Assembly (NCBI RefSeq): GCF_002778285.1
Contig: NZ_NESM01000006.1
Span: 1 to 64,000, forward strand
Direction: 5' to 3'
Source: Limnohabitans sp. 15K
GTDB taxonomy: Bacteria; Pseudomonadota; Gammaproteobacteria; Burkholderiales; Burkholderiaceae_C
Length of the DNA: 64,000 nucleotides
The notes beneath the pieces were generated by a model. That model saw only the letters and a list, made by a program, of their open reading frames with translations. It was not told the origin of the DNA and searched no databases. This document shows, piece after piece, positions 23,555 to 32,313 of the stretch. Numbering within the stretch: the first letter of the stretch is position 1; every line of letters starts with the position of its first letter. Position numbers and translations under genes: made by a program.

Positions 23555-24157
23555 TTAGTGGTTCTCGGGTGGTGTTTCAAACTGGTCTGCGTTTTTGCCC
23601 TTGAAGGGCGCATAAAACGCTTTGATGGCGACCATGTCTTTATCGATGTCCCCCGTGGGGTAGAACAAAGGCCCCAAGCCGCTCACCTTGCGTGAATAGT
23701 CCATGTAAGCCATCACGATGGGCACTTGCGCTTGCAGTGCGATGTAATAAAAACCGGTTTTCCAATAGCGGGTTTTGCTGCGAGTGCCTTCGGGCGGCAC
23801 CACCAGGTGCACCGCACCTTCGGATTTGACCAGTTCTTGTGCGCAAGAGTCCACCAAGTTGTTCGCTTGTGTGCGGTTCACCGCAATGCCGCCCAGCCAG
23901 CGCATGATCGGACCAAAAGGGAACGAGAAAATGCTGCTTTTGCCCATCCAGTAAATCTGCAGGCGCAAGACATACGCCACCATCAGGGTGTAGGGCAGGT
24001 CCCAATTGCTGGTGTGGGGCGCGGCAATGACCACGCACTTTTCGATGCCCGGCGGCAACGCCCCCTGCACAGTCCAGCCTGTCCACTTGAGAAAAACCGA
24101 GGAGCCCGATCTCAAGACCGTGTTCACGATCGGTGTGTCAAAAATGGTGCGGTGCAT
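23555..24157 (-). CDS. PlsC-like acyltransferase (1-acyl-glycerol-3-phosphate acyltransferase family)
   Basis: A 200-residue PlsC-fold protein. The catalytic HX4D motif is HTSNWD at 48-53, and PEGTRS at 122-127 is the phosphate-binding motif. Such small members acylate lysophospholipids or other lipids at the inner membrane. It is shorter than housekeeping PlsC (about 240) and has no long N-terminal membrane anchor. The gene is single, convergent with puuD, and unrelated to the purine theme. Confidence 0.82.
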   Translation of the reverse strand: MHRTIFDTPIVNTVLRSGSSVFLKWTGWTVQGALPPGIEKCVVIAAPHTSNWDLPYTLMVAYVLRLQIYWMGKSSIFSFPFGPIMRWLGGIAVNRTQANNLVDSCAQELVKSEGAVHLVVPPEGTRSKTRYWKTGFYYIALQAQVPIVMAYMDYSRKVSGLGPLFYPTGDIDKDMVAIKAFYAPFKGKNADQFETPPENH

Positions 24158-24299
24158 AAAAGGCTGATCTGTTGATGAAAAAATTCGTTGGATGACAGAT
24201 GCCTTGAATCATTGTCGAACGAAACGCACAGGGATTATGGCGGTCAATTAATGACGCTCGCATCCAGGGCGTAAGCCCGACAACGCAAAAGTGTCTTTA

Positions 24300-25730
24300 T
24301 CAATAGGCCCCCAGCGCCAATTGCATCGCCAACTGGTTATGCCGCTCAATCAACGGCCCCATGTCCACCGTCGCGATCTCACCTTGGCGCACCACCAAGC
24401 GCCCGTTGACGATGGTGTAGTCGGCGTTGTCACTGGCGCACAATAAAAGCGCACCCACCGGGTCGTGCACCGCGCCACCCGCCATGCTCAGGGTGTCGGT
24501 GCGGAACATCGCGATGTCAGCGCAATAGCCTTCGGTGATTTGCCCCAACTCATGGGCGCGCCCCAGCACTTCAGCCCCACCGCGTGTGGCCAATCGCAAA
24601 GCATCGCGGGGTGTCATCTCAGCGGGCCCTCGGTCACAACCAAACACGGTGCGCCCGTCTTCGACGCGCGGTGGTTCCATCGCTCGACCCACACGCGCCA
24701 GCAGCATGGCTTGGCGCGCTTCGTTCAGCAAGTGCGCCGCGTCGTTGCTGGCGCTGCCGTCTACGCCTAAGCCAATCGGCACGCCTGCGTCGAGCATTTT
24801 GCGCAGCGGCAAGATGCCGCTTGCCAGGCGCATGTTGCTGCAGGGGCAGTGGGCAATGCCGGTGCGCGTGCGGGCAAACAAGTATGTGCCTTCATCGTCC
24901 AGCTTCACGCCGTGGGCGTGCCACACGTCGTGGCCCACCCATCCCAAGTCCTCGGCGTATTGCGCTGGGGTGCAGTTGAACTTTTCTTTGGTGTAAGCGA
25001 TGTCGTGGTCGTTTTCGGCCAGGTGGGTGTGCAGGCGCACGCCATGGGCACGGGCGAGCTTTGCAGATTCACGCATCAGGTCCTGGCTCACGCTGAAGGG
25101 CGAGCAGGGCGCCACGGCCACATGCGTCATCGCGCCGAAGCTGGCGTCGTGCCAGGTCTCGATCAGGCGCTGGGTTTCTTTCAGGATGGCGGGTTCTTGC
25201 TCGACCACGCGGTCTGGTGGCAAGCCGCCTTGGCTCTCGCCCACGCTCATGCTGCCGCGTGTGGCCGTGAAGCGCATGCCGATGGTGTGCGCCGCTTCGA
25301 TGCTGTCGTCCAGCCGCACGCCGTTGGGGTAAATGTACAAATGGTCTGAGCTGGTGGTGCAACCGCTGAGCAACAACTCGGCCATGGCCACTTGGCCCGA
25401 CACACGCACCATCTCGGGCGTCAGGCCCACCCAGATCGGGTACAGGCCTTTGAGCCAAGAAAACAGCTCGGCGTTTTGCACCAACGGAATCGCCCGCGTG
25501 AGCGACTGGTACATGTGGTGGTGCGTGTTGATCAGGCCCGGCACCACCACATGGTGTCGGGCGTCGATCACTTCGTCGACCTGCTTGAGCAGCTCGTCGG
25601 TGTTTTGACTGGCAGGAATGATGCGCTCGATCCGGCCGTCGCGGATCAAGAGCGAGGCGTCTTTCAGTTCGGTGTTCACATCGTCTTGTGTGGCAATGCA
25701 GCGGGCGCGGTGGATGAGCAGCGTGGTCAT
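24300..25730 (-). CDS. 8-oxoguanine deaminase (amidohydrolase superfamily)
   Basis: A 476-residue metal-dependent deaminase of the AtzB/TrzN-like group. Metal ligands are H70 and H72 in NTHHHMY, the histidine of LHTHLAEND near 236, and an aspartate in LGVDGSASND. The combination HCPCSNMRLASG plus DGSASND is typical of 8-oxoguanine deaminases, which make urate directly from 8-oxoguanine; guanine deaminase proper is a different gene at 38385. The ATG at 25730 (MTTLLIHRARC) is preferred over 25835, which would overlap the divergent gene. The product would enter the pathway at PuuD. Confidence 0.85.
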   Translation of the reverse strand: MTTLLIHRARCIATQDDVNTELKDASLLIRDGRIERIIPASQNTDELLKQVDEVIDARHHVVVPGLINTHHHMYQSLTRAIPLVQNAELFSWLKGLYPIWVGLTPEMVRVSGQVAMAELLLSGCTTSSDHLYIYPNGVRLDDSIEAAHTIGMRFTATRGSMSVGESQGGLPPDRVVEQEPAILKETQRLIETWHDASFGAMTHVAVAPCSPFSVSQDLMRESAKLARAHGVRLHTHLAENDHDIAYTKEKFNCTPAQYAEDLGWVGHDVWHAHGVKLDDEGTYLFARTRTGIAHCPCSNMRLASGILPLRKMLDAGVPIGLGVDGSASNDAAHLLNEARQAMLLARVGRAMEPPRVEDGRTVFGCDRGPAEMTPRDALRLATRGGAEVLGRAHELGQITEGYCADIAMFRTDTLSMAGGAVHDPVGALLLCASDNADYTIVNGRLVVRQGEIATVDMGPLIERHNQLAMQLALGAY

Positions 25731-25833
25731 GAAACAAGCGGGTTTTGGGGAGTGTCGCCACTTTAACTCTGTGGGCTTGTGTCTTGGCATCAAACGCTTA
25801 AAGTCGATCAGAACTTTTTTTGAAAGACAGTCC

Positions 25834-26898
25834 ATGAAGACCTACAACATCGCGTGCATTCCCGGAGACGGCATTGGCAAAGAGGTGATTCCCGCGGGCC
25901 AGAAAGTCCTGCAAGCTTTGGCCGCAGCCAGCCAAAATTTCAAATTCGAGTTCACCAGCTTTGGCTGGGGAGGCGACTGGTACCGGACCCACGGCGAGAT
26001 GATGCCCAAAGATGGGCTGGATGCGTTGCGCCACATGGATGCGATTTTGTTTGGCTCCGCGGGTGACCCGCACATTCCCGACCACATCACGCTGTGGGGC
26101 CTGCGCCTGAAGATTTGTCAGGGCTTTGACCAGTACGCCAACGTGCGCCCGACGCGCATCCTGCCTGGCATCGATGCACCGCTCAAGCGATGCACCCCCA
26201 AAGACTTGGATTGGGTCATCGTGCGCGAAAACTCCGAAGGCGAATATGCCGGTGTGGGGGGGCGTGTGCACCAGGGCCACCCGATCGAAGCGGCCACGGA
26301 TGTGTCCATCATGACCCGTGCTGGCGTCGAACGCATCATGCGCTACGCCTTCAAACTGGCGCAGTCGCGCCCCCGCAAACTCCTGACCGTTGTGACCAAA
26401 TCCAATGCCCAGCGCCATGCGATGGTGATGTGGGACGAAATCGCGGTGCAAATTTCCAAAGAATTTCCTGACGTGAAGTGGGACAAGGAACTGGTGGACG
26501 CCGCCACCGCCCGCATGGTCAACCGACCAGCCACGCTGGACACCATCGTCGCCACCAACCTGCACGCCGACATCTTGAGCGACCTGGCCGCAGCGCTGGC
26601 AGGCAGCCTAGGAATTGCGCCCACAGGCAACATCGACCCCGAGCGCCGCTACCCCAGCATGTTCGAGCCCATCCACGGTTCGGCCTTTGACATCATGGGC
26701 AAGGGGTTGGCAAACCCTATAGGAACTTTTTGGAGTTGTGTCATGCTGCTAGAGCACTTGGGCGAACAAGCTGCGGCCCAACGGCTGATGGCGGCCATCG
26801 AGGGTGTCACCGGCAACCCGGCCTTGCACACAGGTGACCTGGGTGGCCAAGCCCGAACGGACGATGTCACCCAGGCGGTTTGCAAAGCTTTGGCTTGA
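25834..26898 (+). CDS. Tartrate dehydrogenase / D-malate dehydrogenase-like decarboxylating dehydrogenase
   Basis: A 354-residue member of the isocitrate/isopropylmalate dehydrogenase family, of the TtuC/DmlA type. Key features are IPGDGIGKEV at 8-17, FDQYANVRPTRILPG, VVRENSEGEYAG-like sequence (VIVRENSEGEYAGVGGRVHQ), NLHADILSDLAAALAGSLG and FEPIHGSAFDIMGKG. It oxidises tartrate, D-malate or a related hydroxyacid with NAD, with or without decarboxylation. It starts 103 bases from the divergent 8-oxoguanine deaminase and heads a set with a Bug receptor and a TtuD-type kinase. Confidence 0.85.
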   Translation: MKTYNIACIPGDGIGKEVIPAGQKVLQALAAASQNFKFEFTSFGWGGDWYRTHGEMMPKDGLDALRHMDAILFGSAGDPHIPDHITLWGLRLKICQGFDQYANVRPTRILPGIDAPLKRCTPKDLDWVIVRENSEGEYAGVGGRVHQGHPIEAATDVSIMTRAGVERIMRYAFKLAQSRPRKLLTVVTKSNAQRHAMVMWDEIAVQISKEFPDVKWDKELVDAATARMVNRPATLDTIVATNLHADILSDLAAALAGSLGIAPTGNIDPERRYPSMFEPIHGSAFDIMGKGLANPIGTFWSCVMLLEHLGEQAAAQRLMAAIEGVTGNPALHTGDLGGQARTDDVTQAVCKALA

Positions 26899-26976
26899 CA
26901 CCGTGATACGAGCCCACACCCGTTTGCTCTTGGGTGGTGAATCATTTTTTTACCTCAATGTTTGAAAGGTCTGAAC

Positions 26977-27966
26977 ATGCGCTCCAAGTTTCTGCCGGTT
27001 TCTTTCGCTTGTGCTTTGCTCTTGTCCGCGAACGCGTTTGCGCAAGACTACCCCGCATCCAATAAAACGATCACTTTCGTATTGCCTTATGCGGCAGGTG
27101 GTCCCACCGACAAAGCTGCACGGGACTTGGCCCAGTCCATGAGCAAGGCCATGGGCGGGCACAGCATCGTGATCGACAACTCGGCAGGCGCTTCTGGCTC
27201 GATCGGTGCCAACAAGGTGGCCAAGGCGGCAGCCGACGGTTACACGCTTTTGTTCACCCACATTGCCCAAGCCACCTTGCCCAGCTTTTTTCGCACCTTG
27301 CCTTACAACGTCGAGAAGGACTTCGAGCACTTGGGCCTGGTCAGCGAAAACCCCATGAACCTGATCGGCCGACCCAGCTTGCCGGCCAACAACATGGCCG
27401 AACTGGTGACTTGGATCAACGCCAACAAAGGCAAGATCAACATCGCCAATGCCGGGCCTGGTTCGGCTTCGCACCTGTGCGGCATGTTGTTTCAATCCAC
27501 GCTCAAGGTGGACATGACTTCGGTGCCCTACAAAGGCACGGCTCCGGCCATGACCGACCTGATCGGTGGTCAGGTGGATCTGATGTGTGACCAGACCACC
27601 ACCACCATCCCGCAGATCGAAGGCAAGAAGGTTAAATCGTTCGCGGTGACCACGCCCACGCGTTTGACTTCGCCCGTGTTGAAAGACATGCCCACCATGC
27701 AAGAGGCAGGCCTGAAAGACTTCTCTGTCACGATTTGGCAAGGCCTGTACGCACCCAAAGGCACACCGGTTGCCGTTTTGAAAAAGCTCAATGACGCCCT
27801 CAAGGTCGCCGTCAAAGACCCCGATTTCATCCGCAAGCAGGATGCTGGTGGTGCCACCGTCATCAACGATGCGCGCAACGACCCGGCGGCCCACAAAGCC
27901 TTTGTGTTGTCTGAAGTGAGCAAGTGGGCACCGATCATCAAGTCGGCTGGTGTGTACGCCGATTGA
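26977..27966 (+). CDS. Bug/TctC-family periplasmic binding protein
   Basis: A 329-residue tripartite-tricarboxylate-transporter receptor. The signal peptide ends at AFAQ (about residue 23). The fold shows the family markers TFVLPYAAGGPTDKAARDLA, VIDNSAGASGSIGANKVAKA, GYTLLFTHIAQ and YAPKGTPVAVLKKLNDAL. Such proteins capture carboxylates in the periplasm. No TctAB membrane genes are adjacent, as is common for this family in Burkholderiales. It sits between a tartrate-type dehydrogenase and a glycerate kinase, so a hydroxydicarboxylate ligand is plausible. Confidence 0.87.
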   Translation: MRSKFLPVSFACALLLSANAFAQDYPASNKTITFVLPYAAGGPTDKAARDLAQSMSKAMGGHSIVIDNSAGASGSIGANKVAKAAADGYTLLFTHIAQATLPSFFRTLPYNVEKDFEHLGLVSENPMNLIGRPSLPANNMAELVTWINANKGKINIANAGPGSASHLCGMLFQSTLKVDMTSVPYKGTAPAMTDLIGGQVDLMCDQTTTTIPQIEGKKVKSFAVTTPTRLTSPVLKDMPTMQEAGLKDFSVTIWQGLYAPKGTPVAVLKKLNDALKVAVKDPDFIRKQDAGGATVINDARNDPAAHKAFVLSEVSKWAPIIKSAGVYAD

Positions 27967-28039
27967 AAGTGGCCTTGACGCCTGCGTGCCTGAGGGGTGA
28001 ATGCGTTTATCCTCCATCGATATTCACCTGACTTGCAAC

Positions 28040-29356
28040 ATGCCAGACACGATTGACCCTCTTGCCCTGCTGCGCCACCTCTACGAAGTGGCCGTGCAAC
28101 GTGCCTTGCCCCTGCACAACACCGCTGCCCATTTGCCAGCACCGCCAGATCCTGCAAAAGGCCGCACCTTGGTGCTGGGCGCCGGTAAAGCCGGGGGCGC
28201 GATGGCGCAGGCTGTAGAGGCCTTGTGGCCACAAGACGCACCGCTCTCAGGGTTGGTGGTCACGCGTTATGGCCACACACCACCACGCCCAGCCGGTTTG
28301 ACTGAGCGCATCGAGGTGGTTGAGGCGGCGCACCCTGTGCCCGATGCGGCGGGTTTGAACGCGGCCGAGCGGATTTTGGAATTGACACAAGGTCTGACAG
28401 CCGACGATCTGGTGCTGTGCCTGATTTCGGGTGGCGGCTCAGCGTTGTTGACGCTTCCTGCAGACGGCATCAGTCTGAACCTCAAACAAGACATCAACCG
28501 CCAGTTGCTGGCCAGCGGGGCCAACATTGCCGAGATGAACTGCCTGCGCAAGCACCTGTCTCGCATCAAGGGCGGTCGTTTGGCGGCGGCGTGCAGTCCT
28601 GCACGGGTGGTCACACTCACCATCAGCGATGTGCCGGGCGATGACCCGTCCATCATCGCGAGTGGCCCCACGGTGCCGGATGCCAGCACCTGCGCAGATG
28701 CCTTGGCTATTTTGCAGCGTTACGCCATTGCGGTGCCGCCTGAGGTGTCACAGGCTTTGCGTTCGGGGACTTGGGAAACGCCCAAACCCGGCTCGCCTGT
28801 GTTTGCGGGCCACAGCGTCAACATGATCGCCACACCGCAGCAATCGCTGCAGGCTGCAGCCGAGGCAGCCCGAGCCCAAGGCCTGAACGCGTACATTCTG
28901 AGCGACGAAATCGAGGGAGAGTCGCGTGAGGTGGCCAAGGTGCACGCGGCGCTGGCGCGGGCCGCGGCCAAAGGCCTGGGGCCCTTCCAAAAGCCCTGTG
29001 TGATTTTGAGCGGTGGCGAAACCACTGTGACCATCAAGCCCCAGCCTGCGGGCACACCCCGTGGGCGCGGTGGACGGGCAGGTGAGTTTTGCATGGGCTT
29101 GGCCGAGGCTTTGCAAGGCCAGCCGGGGGTGTGGGCATTGGCTGCTGACACCGACGGCATCGACGGCATCGAAGACAACGCAGGTGCTCAAGTGACACCT
29201 GATACTTTGGAGCGGGCAGCGGCTTTGGGTCACAAAGTGGCTGACCACCTGCAACGCAACGACGCCTATGGTTTTTTTGAGCCCTTGGGTGACTTGGTGA
29301 TCACCGGCCCCACACACACCAATGTGAACGATTTCCGGGTGTTGCTGGTGCTGTAA
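28040..29356 (+). CDS. ttuD: Glycerate 2-kinase / hydroxypyruvate reductase TtuD (MOFRL family)
   Basis: A 438-residue protein of the TtuD/GckA type. The N-terminal DUF4147 domain has GRTLVLGAGKAGGAMAQAVE and VLCLISGGGSALLTLP; MNCLRKHLSRIKGGRLAAA follows. The C-terminal MOFRL domain includes LSGGETTVTI, GRGGRAGEFCMGLA and DTDGIDG. It phosphorylates D-glycerate, feeding glyoxylate- or tartrate-derived carbon to glycolysis. This would also be a fitting end point for glyoxylate from purine breakdown, although the carboligase and tartronate semialdehyde reductase are not in the window. The ATG at 28040 is preferred to one 13 codons upstream. Confidence 0.9.
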   Translation: MPDTIDPLALLRHLYEVAVQRALPLHNTAAHLPAPPDPAKGRTLVLGAGKAGGAMAQAVEALWPQDAPLSGLVVTRYGHTPPRPAGLTERIEVVEAAHPVPDAAGLNAAERILELTQGLTADDLVLCLISGGGSALLTLPADGISLNLKQDINRQLLASGANIAEMNCLRKHLSRIKGGRLAAACSPARVVTLTISDVPGDDPSIIASGPTVPDASTCADALAILQRYAIAVPPEVSQALRSGTWETPKPGSPVFAGHSVNMIATPQQSLQAAAEAARAQGLNAYILSDEIEGESREVAKVHAALARAAAKGLGPFQKPCVILSGGETTVTIKPQPAGTPRGRGGRAGEFCMGLAEALQGQPGVWALAADTDGIDGIEDNAGAQVTPDTLERAAALGHKVADHLQRNDAYGFFEPLGDLVITGPTHTNVNDFRVLLVL

Positions 29357-29375
29357 TTTTTGAAGGAGACAGGGC

Positions 29376-30497
29376 ATGTCCATCAGTCGCAGAACATTCT
29401 TTGCAGCCGCATCGACACTGGCAGTCGACGCGGCTTTTTCTCAGCCACACCACCATCACCCCGATTTGCCGGTATTGCCTTCCGCTGCAGAACCTTATGC
29501 GCGGCTACAGGGGGGTCAACCGCACCATTTGACGGCAGATCAAACAGCACAGCGTTCTTTCGACAGCCCGGCCCCCCAAGGCCCCAAAGGTCGTTGGCTG
29601 GCCAGAGCAGCGCTGCCGATTCCACGCAGTGAGATGGCCTGGGCTACCGAGTCGGCAGGGCGTCTGCATGTCATTGGCGGATACGGCGAAGGGCGTGTAG
29701 ACCGTGGTTACCACCATGTGTACAACCCCTCGACCGATGTGTGGCACAACGCAGCGGCATTGCCGCGTGGTGCCAACCATGTGGCGGTGGTCACTTTGGA
29801 TGGACGCATTTACGCCTTTGGCGGTTTCATTGAGCAAAACCGCAACCCCGATACCCATGCCTATGTGTATGACGTGAGCCAAGACAAATGGTCAAGTGTG
29901 GCCCCTATGCCTCGACCTCGCGGCGCAGCAGCGGCCATGGCCTTGAATGGCAAGGTGCATTTGATTGGCGGTGCTTCGTCCCCCACTGAAGAGCGCGCCA
30001 GTGTGGGGTGGCACGAGGTCTACGACCCCCAAACCGACAGCTGGAGTCGGCGCAAAGCGTTGCCAGGTGCGCGCGACCATGTGGGCTGCGTGGCCTACCA
30101 AAACCGCATCCATGTGGTGGGCGGGCGATTCAATACCTTTGAATACAACACGGCCCTGCACCATGTGTACCTGCCTGATCGTGACACTTGGGAGTTGCGT
30201 GCCCCGATGCCCAGTGCCAGGTCTGGACATGGCTTGGTGATTTACCGAGACCGGTTCTTTGCCATGGGCGGTGAGGGCGGCATCATCAACCGACCTGGGC
30301 AGCAAACCGTGTTTGGTCAAATGGAGAGTTATGACCCCAAGACCGACTCTTGGCTGTCTCATGCAGCCATGCCGACCCCACGCCACGCTGTAGGTGCCGT
30401 GGCCATTGGCGACTGGATTTATGTGGCGGGAGGAGGCGCCGTTTTGGGCGGTGGGGTGCAATCTGCCGTCCATGAGGCGTTCACACTGCAGCCTTGA
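29376..30497 (+). CDS. Tat-exported Kelch-repeat protein
   Basis: A 373-residue protein starting MSISRRTFFAAASTLA, a typical twin-arginine signal. A His-rich segment (HHHHPDLP) follows. From about residue 85 there are five to six Kelch blades, each with a Gly-Gly and spaced Tyr/Trp (LHVIGGYGEG, IYAFGGFIEQ, VHLIGGASS, IHVVGGRFN, FFAMGGEGG, IYVAGGGA). The beta-propeller is probably periplasmic. Function is unknown. It is upstream of a Crp/Fnr regulator with a 94-base gap that holds an FNR-like box. Confidence 0.82.
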   Translation: MSISRRTFFAAASTLAVDAAFSQPHHHHPDLPVLPSAAEPYARLQGGQPHHLTADQTAQRSFDSPAPQGPKGRWLARAALPIPRSEMAWATESAGRLHVIGGYGEGRVDRGYHHVYNPSTDVWHNAAALPRGANHVAVVTLDGRIYAFGGFIEQNRNPDTHAYVYDVSQDKWSSVAPMPRPRGAAAAMALNGKVHLIGGASSPTEERASVGWHEVYDPQTDSWSRRKALPGARDHVGCVAYQNRIHVVGGRFNTFEYNTALHHVYLPDRDTWELRAPMPSARSGHGLVIYRDRFFAMGGEGGIINRPGQQTVFGQMESYDPKTDSWLSHAAMPTPRHAVGAVAIGDWIYVAGGGAVLGGGVQSAVHEAFTLQP

Positions 30498-30540
30498 ATG
30501 GTAAGGCCCCCCGGCGATTTGTTCGCATTGAGCGACTGCA

Positions 30541-30554
30541 TTGATGTGAGTCAA
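30541..30554. promoter_or_regulatory. FNR/DNR-like binding site before the Crp/Fnr gene
   Basis: TTGATGTGAGTCAA has the FNR-type layout TTGAT-N4-(A/G)TCAA with one changed base. It starts 51 bases upstream of the crp/fnr-type ATG at 30592, which suggests autoregulation. Confidence 0.5.
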
Positions 30555-30591
30555 ATGGCCGTCCAACATGCTCTGGCAAATTCGGGTCATC

Positions 30592-31239
30592 ATGTTGGAA
30601 CACACTTTGCCCTCATTCCCTTTTTCTGCGGCCCAATGTGCAAAGGACGATTTGGCTGCTTCAACGGGCAGCGTTTTGTTGCGCAGGGGTGACGCAGTCG
30701 AAAACATCTTGCACGTTTTGCAGGGCAGGGTGGTTCTGGGCATCATGGTCGGTGGCGTCATGGCCCATCAGCTGGGCGTGGTGGAGGGCCCTTTCTGGCT
30801 GGAGGCCGCTTCAGGCCTGTTGGGGTTGCACCACGCGGTCGATGCGGTGGCCGAGACCGAAGTGCTGTTGCGCTGCGTGAGTGTTGCCTGTTTTTTGGCC
30901 GAGGCGCAAGCCCTGCCCGAAGCCTCACGCAATCTGCTCATGGACATGGCCCGTTCGCAAAGGCAACAAACGGAAATGGCGGTGAACAGACTGGCTAAAA
31001 GTGCCGATGCACGCTGCGCTGAATGGCTGTTGCGCCATGCCGCATCCGTAGACCAGACGGGCCGCTTGATGGTCAAGCTGACCGAGCGCAAACGCACCAT
31101 CGCCGCCCAATTGGGCATTGCACCCGAAACCTTTTCACGCGTACTGCGCCATTTGAGGGAGCAAAAGCTGATCAGCGGCACTGGCCGTGTGATGGGTCTG
31201 CCCAATCCCCAAGCCTTGCGGGATTTGGCAGGGGTTTGA
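30592..31239 (+). CDS. Crp/Fnr-family transcriptional regulator
   Basis: A 215-residue regulator with an N-terminal cyclic-nucleotide-like beta-barrel (about 10-115) and a C-terminal winged helix (about 140-205; TIAAQLGIAPETFSRVLRHL is the recognition region). It lacks the N-terminal cysteine group of oxygen-sensing FNR, so it may be a DNR/NnrR-type or another effector-sensing member. The recognition helix ETFSR is of the FNR/DNR kind, which fits the TTGAT box upstream. Target genes beyond its own promoter and perhaps the Kelch gene are unknown. Confidence 0.83.
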   Translation: MLEHTLPSFPFSAAQCAKDDLAASTGSVLLRRGDAVENILHVLQGRVVLGIMVGGVMAHQLGVVEGPFWLEAASGLLGLHHAVDAVAETEVLLRCVSVACFLAEAQALPEASRNLLMDMARSQRQQTEMAVNRLAKSADARCAEWLLRHAASVDQTGRLMVKLTERKRTIAAQLGIAPETFSRVLRHLREQKLISGTGRVMGLPNPQALRDLAGV

Positions 31240-31259
31240 GCCCGGCCCCAAGTCCGGGC
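31240..31259. repeat. Hairpin between convergent genes
   Basis: GCCCGG and CCGGGC with an 8-base loop lie directly after the Crp/Fnr stop and 9 bases before the convergent Bug gene stop. There is no T tract, so termination is uncertain. Confidence 0.35.
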
Positions 31260-31267
31260 CTAGAGGG

Positions 31268-32260
31268 TCAGTCGCCCACGATTTTGCGCTCGCGGATGAT
31301 GGCACCAAAGCGTTTGGAGTCGTCCGCTGCACGGGCACCAAACTCAGCAGGGGTCAAGGGTAGAGCCTCACCGCCCAGGTTTTGGATGCGGTCTTTCAGG
31401 GCTTGCGTGCTCAAAATTTTGTTGACTTCTCGGTTGACGCGGTTGACCACATCGGCCGGGGTGCCCGCAGGCGCGTAAAAGCCAAACACCGAATCGGCAT
31501 CAAAACCTTTCAGACCTGCTTCGTCCAAGGTGGGCACGTTCGGAAACAGGGGCGAGCGCTTCATGCTGCCCACAGCCAGCAGCTTGAGTTTGCCTGCGCG
31601 CACTTGGCCCAGGCCAATGCCGGGGTCAAAGTAAAAGTCCAATTGACCGGCCAGAACATCTTGAAGCGCAGGAGCTGCACCCCGGTAGGGCACATGCACC
31701 GCAAACAGACCGGCTTGGCTTTTCATCATTTCGCCAGCCAAGTGGGGCGAGCTGCCATTGCCTGCCGAGCCATACGACAAGCGGCCGGGGTTGGCCTTCA
31801 CATGGGCCAAAAATTCTTGAATGGTGTTGGCCGGAAAGTTGGGCTTGGCCACCAAAAACACCAGCACACGGGCGGCCGAGGCCACGGCCACCAGGTCTTT
31901 GGCCGGGTCAAAGGGCATGCGGGCGTAGATGTGCGGGTTGACCGACACCATGCCGCCGGAGCTCATGAGAAGCGTGTAGCCGTCGGCTGGTGATTTGGCG
32001 ACTACCTCACCACCTAAATTGCCATTGGCACCGCCCCGGTTTTCGACCACCACCGGCTGGCCCAGTGCCTCGCCCAGCGGTACGCCAATGGCGCGGGCAA
32101 TCTGGTCGGCCGCGCCACCCGGCGGAAAGTTGACCACGATCTTGACCGGCTTGGTGGGCCAGCTTTGCGCGGCGGCGCTCAGGCACAAGGCCGGGCCAGT
32201 GATGATTGCGGCCAGTGTGGTGACCAGTCCTCGGCGGGTGAATAAACCGGTTTTTTTCAT
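31268..32260 (-). CDS. Bug/TctC-family periplasmic binding protein next to iorAB
   Basis: A 330-residue tripartite-carboxylate receptor. The leader MKKTGLFTRRGLVTTLAAII has a twin arginine, and cleavage is likely at AAAQS (about residue 31). Family markers follow: KIVVNFPPGGAADQIARAIG, VENRGGANGNLGGEVVAKSP, GYTLLMSSGG and YAPAGTPADVVNRVNREV. A GGAGA ribosome site precedes the ATG at 32260. It is 53 bases after iorB on the same strand and may bring in an aromatic or keto acid for that pathway, which is inference. Confidence 0.86.
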   Translation of the reverse strand: MKKTGLFTRRGLVTTLAAIITGPALCLSAAAQSWPTKPVKIVVNFPPGGAADQIARAIGVPLGEALGQPVVVENRGGANGNLGGEVVAKSPADGYTLLMSSGGMVSVNPHIYARMPFDPAKDLVAVASAARVLVFLVAKPNFPANTIQEFLAHVKANPGRLSYGSAGNGSSPHLAGEMMKSQAGLFAVHVPYRGAAPALQDVLAGQLDFYFDPGIGLGQVRAGKLKLLAVGSMKRSPLFPNVPTLDEAGLKGFDADSVFGFYAPAGTPADVVNRVNREVNKILSTQALKDRIQNLGGEALPLTPAEFGARAADDSKRFGAIIRERKIVGD

Positions 32261-32313
32261 GCTTGTCTCCTGATGGTGGTTGTTGGTTTTTGTCTGACCA
32301 TGATGCCGCAGCA

